Origin: Rhodobacterales bacterium HKCCE2091
Lineage (GTDB): Bacteria; Pseudomonadota; Alphaproteobacteria; Rhodobacterales; Rhodobacteraceae
Assembly (NCBI GenBank): GCA_015689685.1
Contig: WVSL01000003.1
Span: 186,001 to 250,000, forward strand
Direction of reading: 5' to 3'
DNA: 64,000 nucleotides
This document shows, piece after piece, positions 27,231 through 34,828 of the stretch. The notes beneath the pieces are model-generated. The model did no database searches and was not told the DNA's origin. It saw only the letters and a list, made by a program, of their open reading frames with translations. The number at the start of each line of letters is the position of its first letter. Position 1 is the stretch's first letter. The position numbers were made by a program, and so were the translations under genes.

Positions 27231-27258
27231 CGGCCGCGGGCCCGTGGCGCCGCGGCCG
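27231..27258 (-). terminator. Hairpin after the small membrane protein gene
   Basis: A 9-bp perfect stem, CGGCCGCGG (27231-27239) with CCGCGGCCG (27250-27258), and a 10-base loop. It starts 10 bases after the stop of the small gene on the minus strand. No U-tract follows, so it may only partly stop transcription towards soxD, or protect an mRNA end. Confidence 0.4.
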
Positions 27259-27267
27259 GACTGCGCG

Positions 27268-27594
27268 TCAGTTCGCCGGGGCGGGCGCGGCCTCTTCGGC
27301 AGGGGCCGGGGCGGCGTCGTCGGCAGGGGCGACGTTCTCGGCCGGGGCCGGGGCGACTGCGCCGTCATCGGCGGGTGCCACGGATTCCGCGGGTGCCGTG
27401 ACGGCTGCGGGGTCGTCCGCGGCGGGCGGGACCGTCGACTCGCCCGAGAACAGGGCGAAGACGATGCCGAAGATGACGACGAGCGCGGCGAGGAAGGCCG
27501 CGAACTTGCCGAAACCGCGGTCACCGGGCTCGGCCGCGACGCGACGGTCGCGGTAGACGGGGTCGTTGGTGTTGTACAGGTCGCGATCAGCCAT
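27268..27594 (-). CDS. Small single-pass membrane protein interposed in the sox locus
   Basis: A 108-residue protein of unknown function. It has an N-terminal cytoplasmic stretch (MADRDLYNTNDPVYRDRRVA), one membrane helix at about residues 31-50 (FAAFLAALVVIFGIVFALFS), and a periplasmic tail made almost entirely of Ala, Pro, Glu, Asp and Val with an imperfect repeat of the type APAENVAPADD. ATG 27594 has AGGA 6 bases upstream. It lies on the same strand between soxB and soxD, 172 bases after soxB. Relation to sarcosine oxidation is unknown; it may simply be inserted. Confidence 0.75.
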   Translation of the reverse strand: MADRDLYNTNDPVYRDRRVAAEPGDRGFGKFAAFLAALVVIFGIVFALFSGESTVPPAADDPAAVTAPAESVAPADDGAVAPAPAENVAPADDAAPAPAEEAAPAPAN

Positions 27595-27766
27595 GATGTT
27601 CCTCCGTTCGCTATGACGATCGGGGTGGAAACACCGTTGCACGGCGCCGCGTTCCGGCGGCCGGTGGGCGATCGGCGGGGTTCGGCCGGTGCGGCGGCGG
27701 CGATCCGCCGGCGGCGAGGCGGCAGAACGTCGGCCGGGCAGGATACGGGGCGAAATACGGGGCCGG

Positions 27767-29014
27767 TCAATGCGCCACCCCCGCCGCGACGGATTCGTCG
27801 ATGAAACGACCCTCGCGGAAGCGGTTCAGCCCGAACTCGGCGGCCAGCGGCCCCGGCGTACCCTTCGCAACCAGGTCCGCCATCGCCCAACCGGAGCCGG
27901 GGATCGCCTTGAAACCGCCGGTCCCCCATCCGCAGTTCACGAAGCAGTTTCCGAGCGGCGTGGTCGAGATGATCGGCGAGCGGTCCCCGGTCATGTCGAC
28001 GATCCCGCCCCATTGCCGAAGCATCCGGAGCCGCGAGATGATCGGGAAGGTCTCGATCAGGGCGCGGACGGTTTCCTCGACGTGCTGGAACGACCCGCGC
28101 TGCGTGTAGCCGTTGTAGCCGTCGGTGCCGCCGCCGATCACCAGCTCGCCCTTGTCGGACTGGCTGAGGTAACCGTGAACCGTGTTGGCCATCACCACCA
28201 CGTCGATCACCGGCTTGATCGGCTCGGACACCAGCGCCTGCAACGGCGCGCTTTCGATCGGCAGGCGGAACCCGGCCATCTCGGCGAGGACGCCGGAATG
28301 GCCCGCGACCACGATGGCGAGCTTGCCGCAGCCGATGCTGCCCTTCGTCGTCTCCACCCCGGTCACCTGCCCGTTCTCGGACCGGATGCCGGTGACCTCG
28401 CATTGCTGGATGATGTCGTGGCCCATGTCGGAACAGGCGCGGGCATAGCCCCAGGCGACGGCGTCGTGCCGCGCGGTGCCGCCGCGCGCCTGCCAGAGCG
28501 CGCCGAGGACGGGGTAGCGCGGCCCTTCCAGCCGGATGATCGGGACCAGTTCCTTGACCTTCTCGGGCCCGATGAACTGGGTCTCCACGCCTTGCAGGCG
28601 GTTGGCCTGCGCGGTGCGCTGCCAACCGCGCACCTCGTGCTCGGTCTGGGCCAGCATCAGGACGCCGCGGGGGCTGAACATGATGTTGTAGTTCAGGTCC
28701 TGGCTGAGCGTCTCGTAGAGGCTGCGCGACTTCTCGAAGATCGCGGCGGAGGGATCCTGCAGGTAGTTCGAGCGGATGATGGTCGTGTTCCGACCGGTGT
28801 TGCCGCCGCCGAGCCAGCCCTTCTCGATCACCGCGAGGTTGCGGATGCCGTGGTTCTTGCCGAGGTAGTAGGCGGTCGCCAGGCCATGCCCGCCGGCGCC
28901 GATCACGATCACGTCGTAACGGTCCTTCGGCGCGGGGCTCCGCCACGCCTTTTCCCATCCCTGGTGGTGTCTCGCGGCCTCGCGGGCGATGGCGAAGGCG
29001 GAATAGCGGCGCAT
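27767..29014 (-). CDS. soxB: Sarcosine oxidase beta subunit
   Basis: A 415-residue flavoprotein subunit of heterotetrameric sarcosine oxidase. The FAD-binding start is GAGGHGLATAYYLGKNHG (from residue 39), preceded by the characteristic YSAFAIAREAARHHQGW. RNTTIIRSNYL and PLGNCFVNCGWGTGGFKAIPGSG are further family blocks. In known enzymes this subunit carries the non-covalent FAD, a covalent FMN, and the sarcosine site. ATG 29014 has AAGGA 8 bases upstream. It is divergent from ccmI and leads the sox genes. Confidence 0.96.
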   Translation of the reverse strand: MRRYSAFAIAREAARHHQGWEKAWRSPAPKDRYDVIVIGAGGHGLATAYYLGKNHGIRNLAVIEKGWLGGGNTGRNTTIIRSNYLQDPSAAIFEKSRSLYETLSQDLNYNIMFSPRGVLMLAQTEHEVRGWQRTAQANRLQGVETQFIGPEKVKELVPIIRLEGPRYPVLGALWQARGGTARHDAVAWGYARACSDMGHDIIQQCEVTGIRSENGQVTGVETTKGSIGCGKLAIVVAGHSGVLAEMAGFRLPIESAPLQALVSEPIKPVIDVVVMANTVHGYLSQSDKGELVIGGGTDGYNGYTQRGSFQHVEETVRALIETFPIISRLRMLRQWGGIVDMTGDRSPIISTTPLGNCFVNCGWGTGGFKAIPGSGWAMADLVAKGTPGPLAAEFGLNRFREGRFIDESVAAGVAH

Positions 29015-29192
29015 GGCGGTCCTTCGGATCTGACTTCGGGCCTTGTGCGGCAGAGCCGTCGTCGGCAGGCGTTTCGGGGCGGCATTCTATGGCGGGAAAG
29101 CGACAGGATCGAGGGGCGGGCGATTGTGTCGCGGGGCCTTTCTTGCCCGCGCGTTTCATCATAGATCCGGGGTCTCGGGATGGGAGACGCGG

Positions 29193-30359
29193 ATGACCTT
29201 CTGGCTGGTGGCGGGGGCCCTTGCAATCGCGGTGGCGCTCGGCCTCTGGCGGGCGGTGCTGACCGCGCGCGGCACCCGCGCGGGTGCCGAGTACGATCTC
29301 GACATCTACCGTGACCAGTTGCGGGAACTCGACCGCGACGCCGAACGCGGGCTGATCGCCCCGGCGGAGGCCGAGCGCGCGCGGGTGGAGATTTCCCGCC
29401 GCATCCTTGATGCCGACCGCAAGCGCGCGGGCGGAGAGGTGGTGCGATCCGGCGGCCGCGTCCTGCTTGGTGTCGGGATCGTCGCGATGGTCGCGGGTGC
29501 GATCGGCGTCTATGCCCTGATCGGTTCGCCGGGCTACCGCGACCTGCCGCTCCAGTCGCGGATCGCCGCCATCGAGACCGCGCGCGCCGCCCGCCCCGAC
29601 CAGGCCGCCGCAGAGGCCGAGGCGCCGCCCTGGCCGGAACCGCAGGTCTCGCCGGAATTCGCGGAGATGATCGGCGAGCTGCGCCGGGTGATGGCGGAAC
29701 GGCCCGACGATCCCGAGGGCCTGCGGCTTCTGGCGCAGAACGAGGCGCGGCTGAACCGCTTCGCTGAGGCGCGGGCGGCGCAGGCGCATCTCGTGGAGCT
29801 CCTGGGCGAGGACGCGACCGGGCAGGACTGGATCGACCTCGGCGAGTTCAGCGTGCTGGCCGCGGGCGGCTACGTCTCGCCCGAGGCGGAGGAGGCGCTG
29901 TCGCAGGGTCTGATCCGCCAGCCGAGGAACGGAACCGCGCGCTATTATTGGGGCCTGATGTGGGCGCAGCAGGGTCGGCCGGACCGTGCCTTGCCGGTCT
30001 GGGAATCGCTGCTGCGCGACAGCGCGCCGGACGACCCCTGGGTGCAACCGGTGATGTCCCAGATCGAGGATGTCGCGGCGCTCGCCGGGTCGCGGGTCGA
30101 CCCCGACCTGCTCGCCCCGCGCGACGACGGCACGCAAGAGATGATCGAGGGCATGGTTTCGGGTCTCGCCGACCGGCTCGCCAATGACGGCGGCCCGCCC
30201 GAGGACTGGGCGCGGCTGGTGACCTCGCTCCGCGTGCTCGGCCGGGAGGACGATGCCCGCGCGGTCTACGACGAGGCGCTCGCCACCTTCGCCGACGACG
30301 CCGACGCGGTCGCCCTGATCGAGGAGGCCGGGGCGGGGCTGGCGGGGGCGACGGAGTGA
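29193..30359 (+). CDS. ccmI: c-type cytochrome biogenesis protein CcmI
   Basis: A 388-residue protein with two N-terminal membrane helices (residues about 3-21 and 94-112) separated by a cytoplasmic loop carrying the LDIYRDQLRELDRDAERGLI motif typical of CcmI, followed by a periplasmic TPR-containing domain (PDDPEGLRLLAQNEARLNRFAEARAA...). CcmI chaperones apocytochrome c to the CcmFH haem ligase in System I maturation. ATG 29193 was chosen over an upstream in-frame start because the family begins with the membrane helix. The stop overlaps the GTG of ruvX. The other ccm genes are not in the window. Confidence 0.92.
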   Translation: MTFWLVAGALAIAVALGLWRAVLTARGTRAGAEYDLDIYRDQLRELDRDAERGLIAPAEAERARVEISRRILDADRKRAGGEVVRSGGRVLLGVGIVAMVAGAIGVYALIGSPGYRDLPLQSRIAAIETARAARPDQAAAEAEAPPWPEPQVSPEFAEMIGELRRVMAERPDDPEGLRLLAQNEARLNRFAEARAAQAHLVELLGEDATGQDWIDLGEFSVLAAGGYVSPEAEEALSQGLIRQPRNGTARYYWGLMWAQQGRPDRALPVWESLLRDSAPDDPWVQPVMSQIEDVAALAGSRVDPDLLAPRDDGTQEMIEGMVSGLADRLANDGGPPEDWARLVTSLRVLGREDDARAVYDEALATFADDADAVALIEEAGAGLAGATE

Positions 30360-30844
30360 TCGCCGAGGCCGCCGAGGATTTCGCCGCGGGTCTCGCGCCG
30401 ATGGCCGCGCTGGCCGGCCTCGACCCCGGCACCAAGACCATCGGCGTCGCGGTCAGCGACCGGATGCGCTCCGTCGCGACGCCGCTTCTGACGATCCGGC
30501 GCAAGAAGTTCACCGCCGATGCAGAGGCACTGGCGAAGATCGTGACGGACCGCGAGATCGGAGGTCTCGTGATCGGGCTCGCCCGCAATATGGACGGGTC
30601 CGAGGGGCCGCGCGCGCAGTCGGCCCGCGCGCTCGCCCGAAACCTCGCCCGCCTGCCGGCCTTCGAACGCCTGCCGATCCTGCTCTGGGACGAGCGGATG
30701 TCTACAATTGCAGCCGAACGCGCGCTTCTCGAGGCGGATACGTCACGAAAACGTCGCGAAGAGGTGATCGATCACGTTGCGGCGGCCTATATCCTGCAAG
30801 GAGCACTGGACCGCCTCGCGGTTCTGGCAAGGCAAGGGGACTGA
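30356..30844 (+). CDS. ruvX: YqgF/RuvX family nuclease (16S rRNA processing)
   Basis: A 162-residue RNase H-fold protein. The first catalytic Asp is in LAGLDPGTKTIGVAVSD (Asp23), the central motif is LARNMDGSEGPRAQS, and the C-terminal acidic motif is WDERMSTIAAERALLEADTSRKRREEVIDHVAAAYIL-like (key residues Asp, Glu and the final Asp). In Escherichia coli YqgF takes part in 5'-end processing of 16S rRNA; the Holliday junction resolvase label is older. It starts with GTG overlapping the ccmI stop (GTGA). Confidence 0.92.
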   Translation: MIAEAAEDFAAGLAPMAALAGLDPGTKTIGVAVSDRMRSVATPLLTIRRKKFTADAEALAKIVTDREIGGLVIGLARNMDGSEGPRAQSARALARNLARLPAFERLPILLWDERMSTIAAERALLEADTSRKRREEVIDHVAAAYILQGALDRLAVLARQGD

Positions 30845-30850
30845 AGGATC

Positions 30851-31087
30851 ATGGACGAGGTCTGGCGCCGCGACGAGATCGCGAGCCCCTGCGTGAAGAT
30901 GTGCGTGATCCACCCCGAGGCACGCATCTGCATCGGCTGCCACCGCCGGATCGAGGAGATCGCGGCCTGGTCGCGGATGACCGCGGTCGAGCGCGAGGAG
31001 GTCATCGCCGCCCTGCCCGCCCGCGGCGGGTTGCTCAGGCAGCGGCGCGGCGGCCGGTCGCGCGCACGGGCACGGGCCGCATCGTGA
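30851..31087 (+). CDS. DUF1289 small Cys-rich protein
   Basis: A 78-residue protein with the DUF1289 core SPCVKMCVIHPEARICIGCHR: Cys14, Cys18, Cys27 and Cys30 are placed to bind a metal, probably zinc or an Fe-S cluster. An RxxEEIAAWSRMT segment follows and the C-terminus is Arg-rich. It starts 6 bases after ruvX, so it is probably in the ccmI-ruvX transcript. Function unknown. Confidence 0.85.
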   Translation: MDEVWRRDEIASPCVKMCVIHPEARICIGCHRRIEEIAAWSRMTAVEREEVIAALPARGGLLRQRRGGRSRARARAAS

Positions 31088-31115
31088 CGCCCGGGGGCGC
31101 GCGGCGTTTCGCGCG

Positions 31116-31595
31116 GTGCGCCGGGTGACCCGGGCAGACACGGTCCGCCTGACGCTCCGGTCCTGGGCCTTCGGCCTCGTCGCCGCGGGGCTGCTCCTGT
31201 TCCCGCTCAACATCGCCGGCGATACCTCCATCGAGGGATCGCGCGCGCTGATCTACCTGTTTACCCTGCCCTCCACGCTGGCCATGACCTTCACGATGGG
31301 CGCCGTGGTGACCCTGCCGCTCCTGGCGCTCGCCCTCGCCGCCGCGCTGGCGTTCCGGGACCGGATCGCCTTGTACCCGGTCGCCAGCGTCCTCGCGGTG
31401 ATGGCCGCCGGTCCACTGCTCGGGATGGTGGAGGCCGGGGTGAGCGGCGCGCCCGTCCTGCAGGGCGCGGTGTCACGCATGGCAGTCTACTGCGCGCTCT
31501 GCCTCGGCGTCGCGTCCTCGGCCTTCGTTCTCGGCGCGCGTCAGGGCAGCGACAGCCAGTCGGCGACCCCGCCGGGCAGAATCGGCCGGAAGTAG
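31116..31595 (+). CDS. Small integral membrane protein, unknown function
   Basis: A 159-residue protein with about four or five membrane segments (around residues 15-35, 55-80, 82-105 and 122-145). No family was recognised. GTG 31116 is taken as start; GTG 31125 is equally possible and neither has a clear ribosome binding site. It follows DUF1289 by 28 bases. Its last 55 bases overlap the end of the convergent oxygenase-like gene; the tail after the last helix (GARQGSDSQSATPPGRIGRK) is polar. Confidence 0.6.
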   Translation: MRRVTRADTVRLTLRSWAFGLVAAGLLLFPLNIAGDTSIEGSRALIYLFTLPSTLAMTFTMGAVVTLPLLALALAAALAFRDRIALYPVASVLAVMAAGPLLGMVEAGVSGAPVLQGAVSRMAVYCALCLGVASSAFVLGARQGSDSQSATPPGRIGRK

Positions 31596-32296
31596 ATCGC
31601 CGCCCTCGGCGCGCCGCCTGCGCCCTCCCACGGTGCGATGCCGTGGATCGCGAGGCGGTGCAACAGGATCGCCTCGCCCCGTTCGGCGGTGACCTCGACC
31701 CGCCGGCACCGCTCGAAGACCTCCAACCGCGCGGCACGGTAGGCATCCGTGACGTCGACGCTGCCCCAAGTGTCGGACGGATGGGGCGCAAGCGCGCGGC
31801 TCAGGCCGTCGCGGATGATCTCGTGGGAGCCTTCCCAGACAACGAGAGGCGACCGGCCGGGCCGCATCGGGTCGAGCGGCAGGCCGAGGATCCAGGCATG
31901 GGGCTCCGACACCCGCCGCCGCCCCTCCGCATCCGCCTTCAGCCCGTCGAGATGCGCCGCCGCGCGGATCCGGCGGTAGCGGTGCTGCGCGTCGGTCTCG
32001 TCAGGCTCGCGGGCGGGGTAGCCTGGCATCACCACGGACACCTGCGCGGGATGAAGCGGAAGCGGCCCCGCCACGGTTTCGGCGTCCGCCAGGGCGGCGC
32101 CCGACAGCGGCGGCCCCTGCCCCACCCTGCCCGCTTCGTCGTTCGGCAGCGCATCCACGCCCGCGAACCACGTCCCGCCTTGCCGCCACCACCGCCCGTG
32201 CGCCGGATCCGAGGATGTCGCCCGCGCGGCATCGTCCACCGCGTCGAGCCAGGCGATCACGGCGGGTTCCGCCGGGAACCGCCGCCAGCCGGTCAC
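31541..32296 (-). CDS. Phytanoyl-CoA-dioxygenase-like protein (putative Fe(II)/2-oxoglutarate oxygenase)
   Basis: A 251-residue soluble protein. I place it in the PhyH-like Fe(II)/2-oxoglutarate oxygenases because it has HxD at His115-Asp117 (RAAAHLDGL), a later His (213 or 218, in LLHRLAIHGIAPW) and Arg231 (APRAAIYFRP), spaced as the iron and 2-oxoglutarate ligands, plus the WEGSHEIIRDGL loop usual in that family. The substrate is unknown. Its ATG overlaps the stop of the TauE-type transporter (ATGA), so the two are translated together. The assignment rests on motif spacing only. Confidence 0.6.
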   Translation of the reverse strand: MTGWRRFPAEPAVIAWLDAVDDAARATSSDPAHGRWWRQGGTWFAGVDALPNDEAGRVGQGPPLSGAALADAETVAGPLPLHPAQVSVVMPGYPAREPDETDAQHRYRRIRAAAHLDGLKADAEGRRRVSEPHAWILGLPLDPMRPGRSPLVVWEGSHEIIRDGLSRALAPHPSDTWGSVDVTDAYRAARLEVFERCRRVEVTAERGEAILLHRLAIHGIAPWEGAGGAPRAAIYFRPILPGGVADWLSLP

Positions 32297-33114
32297 ATCA
32301 GCGCCTTCCGCAGCATGTTGAGCGCGACCGCCATGATGAACACCGCGAAGACCCGACGCAGCGGCTTGGGGTTCATCGAATGCGCCAGCTTCACGCCCCA
32401 GGGCGTCGTGATCAGCGTCATCGCCACGACGAGCGCGAAGGCGACGATGTTGACCTGCCCGATCATGAACGGCGGCCGCCCCTCGGGCGCGCCGGACAAA
32501 AACAGGAACCCGATGACCGACGGCACCGCGATCACCACCCCGAAGCCCGAAGCTGTCGCGACGGCACGGTGGATCGGCTGGTTGTAAAGCGACATCAGCG
32601 GCACGCCGAAACTGCCGCCGCCGATCCCCATCAGGACCGACAGGAACCCGAGCACCGGCGATGCGATGGCCTTCCCGATCCCTTTCGGCATCTCCTCGCC
32701 CAACCGCCAGTCGGGATTGCCGAAGCCGAAATAGAGCCCGACACAGACGCCGAGGACGCCGAAGATCCCGAGCAGGACCTCGGACCGCAGGCCCTCGGTC
32801 GCGAGAACGCCGAGGATCGCGCCGATGGCGATGCCGGGCGCCCAGGCGCGCAGAATGTCCCAGTCCACCGCGCCCTTGCGGTTGTGCCCCAGAAGCGAGC
32901 GGATGGAGGTGACGATGATCGTGGCGAGCGAGGTGGCGAGGCAGATCTGGATCAGGTCCGGCGCGTCGTAGCCGAGCGCCTGGAACACGAAGAAGAAGGC
33001 CGGGACAAGCACGATGCCGCCGCCCACGCCGAGCATCCCGGCCACCACGCCCGCGAAGGCGCCGATGACGAGGATCAGCGCGAGCATCGGGATCAGGGTG
33101 GCCGTGTCTGGCAT
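32293..33114 (-). CDS. TauE/SafE family anion exporter
   Basis: A 273-residue inner membrane protein with about eight helices and two copies of the family's Gly-rich repeat (AGVVAGMLGVGGGIVLVPAFFF near the N-terminus and LMGIGGGSFGVPLM near residue 165). Members export sulfite, sulfoacetate or other organosulfur anions. ATG 33114 begins the first helix; longer frames reach into dusA. It is coupled to the downstream oxygenase-like gene. The substrate cannot be inferred. Confidence 0.88.
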   Translation of the reverse strand: MPDTATLIPMLALILVIGAFAGVVAGMLGVGGGIVLVPAFFFVFQALGYDAPDLIQICLATSLATIIVTSIRSLLGHNRKGAVDWDILRAWAPGIAIGAILGVLATEGLRSEVLLGIFGVLGVCVGLYFGFGNPDWRLGEEMPKGIGKAIASPVLGFLSVLMGIGGGSFGVPLMSLYNQPIHRAVATASGFGVVIAVPSVIGFLFLSGAPEGRPPFMIGQVNIVAFALVVAMTLITTPWGVKLAHSMNPKPLRRVFAVFIMAVALNMLRKALM

Positions 33115-33169
33115 GGGTTCGGGTCTCCGCGGACGATCCCGACGGAAGTAGCGCGGGGCGCGGCGGCGC

Positions 33170-34159
33170 TCAAGCGGCGCGTCGCGCGACCTCCGCCAGC
33201 GCGGCCTCGACGACCTCGGTCCCCGCGCCGTCCGCGGTCGCGCGTTCCGACAGGACCCGGCGCCAGCCGCGCGCGCCGGGCTGGCCCGCGAACAGGCCGA
33301 GCATGTGCCGCGTGACCTGGTGAAGCCGCCCGCCCTCTGCCAGGTGCGCTTCGACGTGGGGCAGCATCCGCTCCACGACCTCCTCCCGTGTCGGCACGGG
33401 GTGCGGGTCGCCGAAGACGCGGGCATCGACATCGGCCAGCATGTCGTAGGGCGCGTGGTAGGCCGCGCGGCCCACCATCACCCCGTCGAGCCCCCGGTCG
33501 AGATGCCCCAGGGCCGCGTCGAGGCTGTCGATGCCGCCGTTGATCGAGACGTGCAGGGCCGGAAAGCGCGCCTTCATCCGGTGGACGAGATCGTAGTCGA
33601 GTGGCGGGATGTCCCTGTTCTCCTTCGGGCTCAGCCCCTGGAGCCAGGCCTTGCGGGCATGGATCGCCACCCGCGTCACGCCGGCATCTTCCATCCGCGC
33701 GAGGAAATCCGGCAGCACGACCGCCGGCTCCTGGTCATCGACCCCGATCCGGCACTTGACCGTGACCGGAACGGGGGCCGCGGCGATCATCGCGCGGACG
33801 CAGTCCGCCACCAGCGCGGGCCGTTCCATCAGCACCGCGCCGAAGCAGCCCGACTGCACCCGGTCCGAGGGGCAGCCGACGTTCAGGTTGACCTCGTCGT
33901 AGCCCATGCCCGCCGCGATCGCCGTGGCCTCGGCCAGCTCCGCCGGATCCGATCCGCCGAGTTGCAGCGCCACCGGATGCTCCGACGGATCGAACCGCAA
34001 CAGCCGCACCCGGTCCCCCCGAACCACCGCCGCCGCCGTCACCATCTCGGTGTAGAGCAGCGCGTGCCGCGTGATGACGCGATGGAACGCCCGGCAATGC
34101 CGGTCGGTCCAGTCCATCATGGGCGCGACGGAAAACCTTGCGTTGCGGTCGAGGTGCAT
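33170..34159 (-). CDS. dusA: tRNA-dihydrouridine synthase A
   Basis: A 329-residue FMN enzyme that reduces uridine to dihydrouridine in the tRNA D-loop (U20/U20a for DusA). It starts with FSVAPMMDWTDRHCRAFHR, the DusA-specific version of the N-terminal motif, has the catalytic Cys96 in NLNVGCPSDRVQSGCFG, and ends with the helical tRNA-binding domain (TRHMLGLFAGQPGARGWRR). ATG 34159 gives the usual length; GCAGGA lies upstream. It is monocistronic or leads the TauE genes, 55 bases upstream of them. Confidence 0.95.
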   Translation of the reverse strand: MHLDRNARFSVAPMMDWTDRHCRAFHRVITRHALLYTEMVTAAAVVRGDRVRLLRFDPSEHPVALQLGGSDPAELAEATAIAAGMGYDEVNLNVGCPSDRVQSGCFGAVLMERPALVADCVRAMIAAAPVPVTVKCRIGVDDQEPAVVLPDFLARMEDAGVTRVAIHARKAWLQGLSPKENRDIPPLDYDLVHRMKARFPALHVSINGGIDSLDAALGHLDRGLDGVMVGRAAYHAPYDMLADVDARVFGDPHPVPTREEVVERMLPHVEAHLAEGGRLHQVTRHMLGLFAGQPGARGWRRVLSERATADGAGTEVVEAALAEVARRAA

Positions 34160-34274
34160 GGGTCCTGCAGATCTCTCGCGGTACTTTGCGGGTCGGGGCG
34201 ATTGCCGGGCCTCCATAGCAGAGCCCGGCGTGCGGCTCGACTCTCACAGCGCGGCCGCCGATGCAACGGCAGGG

Positions 34275-34667
34275 TCAGCCTTCCCGCGACAGGAACGCCA
34301 GCACGTCCGCGCGATGGAGGATCCCGGCGAGCCGCGCGTCGTCGAGAACCGGGAACAGCCGGTGCGGATGGGCCAGGAACATCTCCGCCGCCGACATCAC
34401 CTCGTCCTCCGCGGCGACCGTCACGACGTCGCGGGTCATGTGATCGCCGACCGTGCCCTTCCATTCCTGGTAGTAACCCGCGTTCAGGGCGGGGCGGAAA
34501 CAGTCCTTCTGGGTCAGAAGACCGTCGAGCCTGCCGTGATCGGCGGTGACCGGCGCGGCGGCAGCGCGGTGTTCGACCAGGAGCGCGACGGCCCGGCGGA
34601 TTGGGGTTTCCGCGGTCAGCGTCACCATCTCCGTCCGCATGATGTCGCGCACCCGGTGCGTGGTCAT
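34275..34667 (-). CDS. CBS-pair domain protein at the end of the nqr operon
   Basis: A 130-residue protein consisting of two CBS motifs (VRDIMRTEMVTLTAETPIRRAV and VGDHMTRDVVTVAAEDEVMSAAEMF). CBS pairs bind adenosyl nucleotides and usually regulate a partner. Its ATG overlaps the stop of nqrM (ATGA), so it is the last gene of the Na+-NQR operon. A role in sensing energy state for the pump is attractive but is inference. The 115 bases between it and dusA hold nothing recognisable. Confidence 0.85.
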   Translation of the reverse strand: MTTHRVRDIMRTEMVTLTAETPIRRAVALLVEHRAAAAPVTADHGRLDGLLTQKDCFRPALNAGYYQEWKGTVGDHMTRDVVTVAAEDEVMSAAEMFLAHPHRLFPVLDDARLAGILHRADVLAFLSREG

Positions 34668-34828
34668 GCCCCGCCCCCCGGCCGGTTCGGGCAGGTGGCG
34701 CAGGCCTCTTTCCGGCAGGCGAGCGCGCCGCAGGAGGTCCGGGCCGGTCCCCGGCCGAGCGCGAGACCGAGGCCGAGGCCGCCGGCGGCAAGGACGAAGA
34801 TCGCGACGGCGAACAGGATCTCGGTCAT
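34664..34828 (-). CDS. nqrM: NqrM, Na+-NQR maturation protein (54 residues)
   Basis: A 54-residue gene. The protein begins MTEILFAVAIFVLAAGGLGL, a single membrane helix, followed by Arg/Pro and a Cys-rich tail with Cys33, Cys38, Cys43 and Cys46 (TSCGALACRKEACATCPN). This is the pattern of NqrM (DUF539), needed to insert the iron centre between NqrD and NqrE in Vibrio-type Na+-NQR. Its start overlaps the apbE stop and its stop overlaps the CBS gene start, both as ATGA. Position after apbE is the usual one. Confidence 0.88.
   Translation of the reverse strand: MTEILFAVAIFVLAAGGLGLGLALGRGPARTSCGALACRKEACATCPNRPGGGA

Noticed and set aside
27171-30137. A 988-codon minus-strand frame running across soxB, the small membrane gene and ccmI
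   Set aside because: It is a different frame from soxB and conflicts with three recognised genes.
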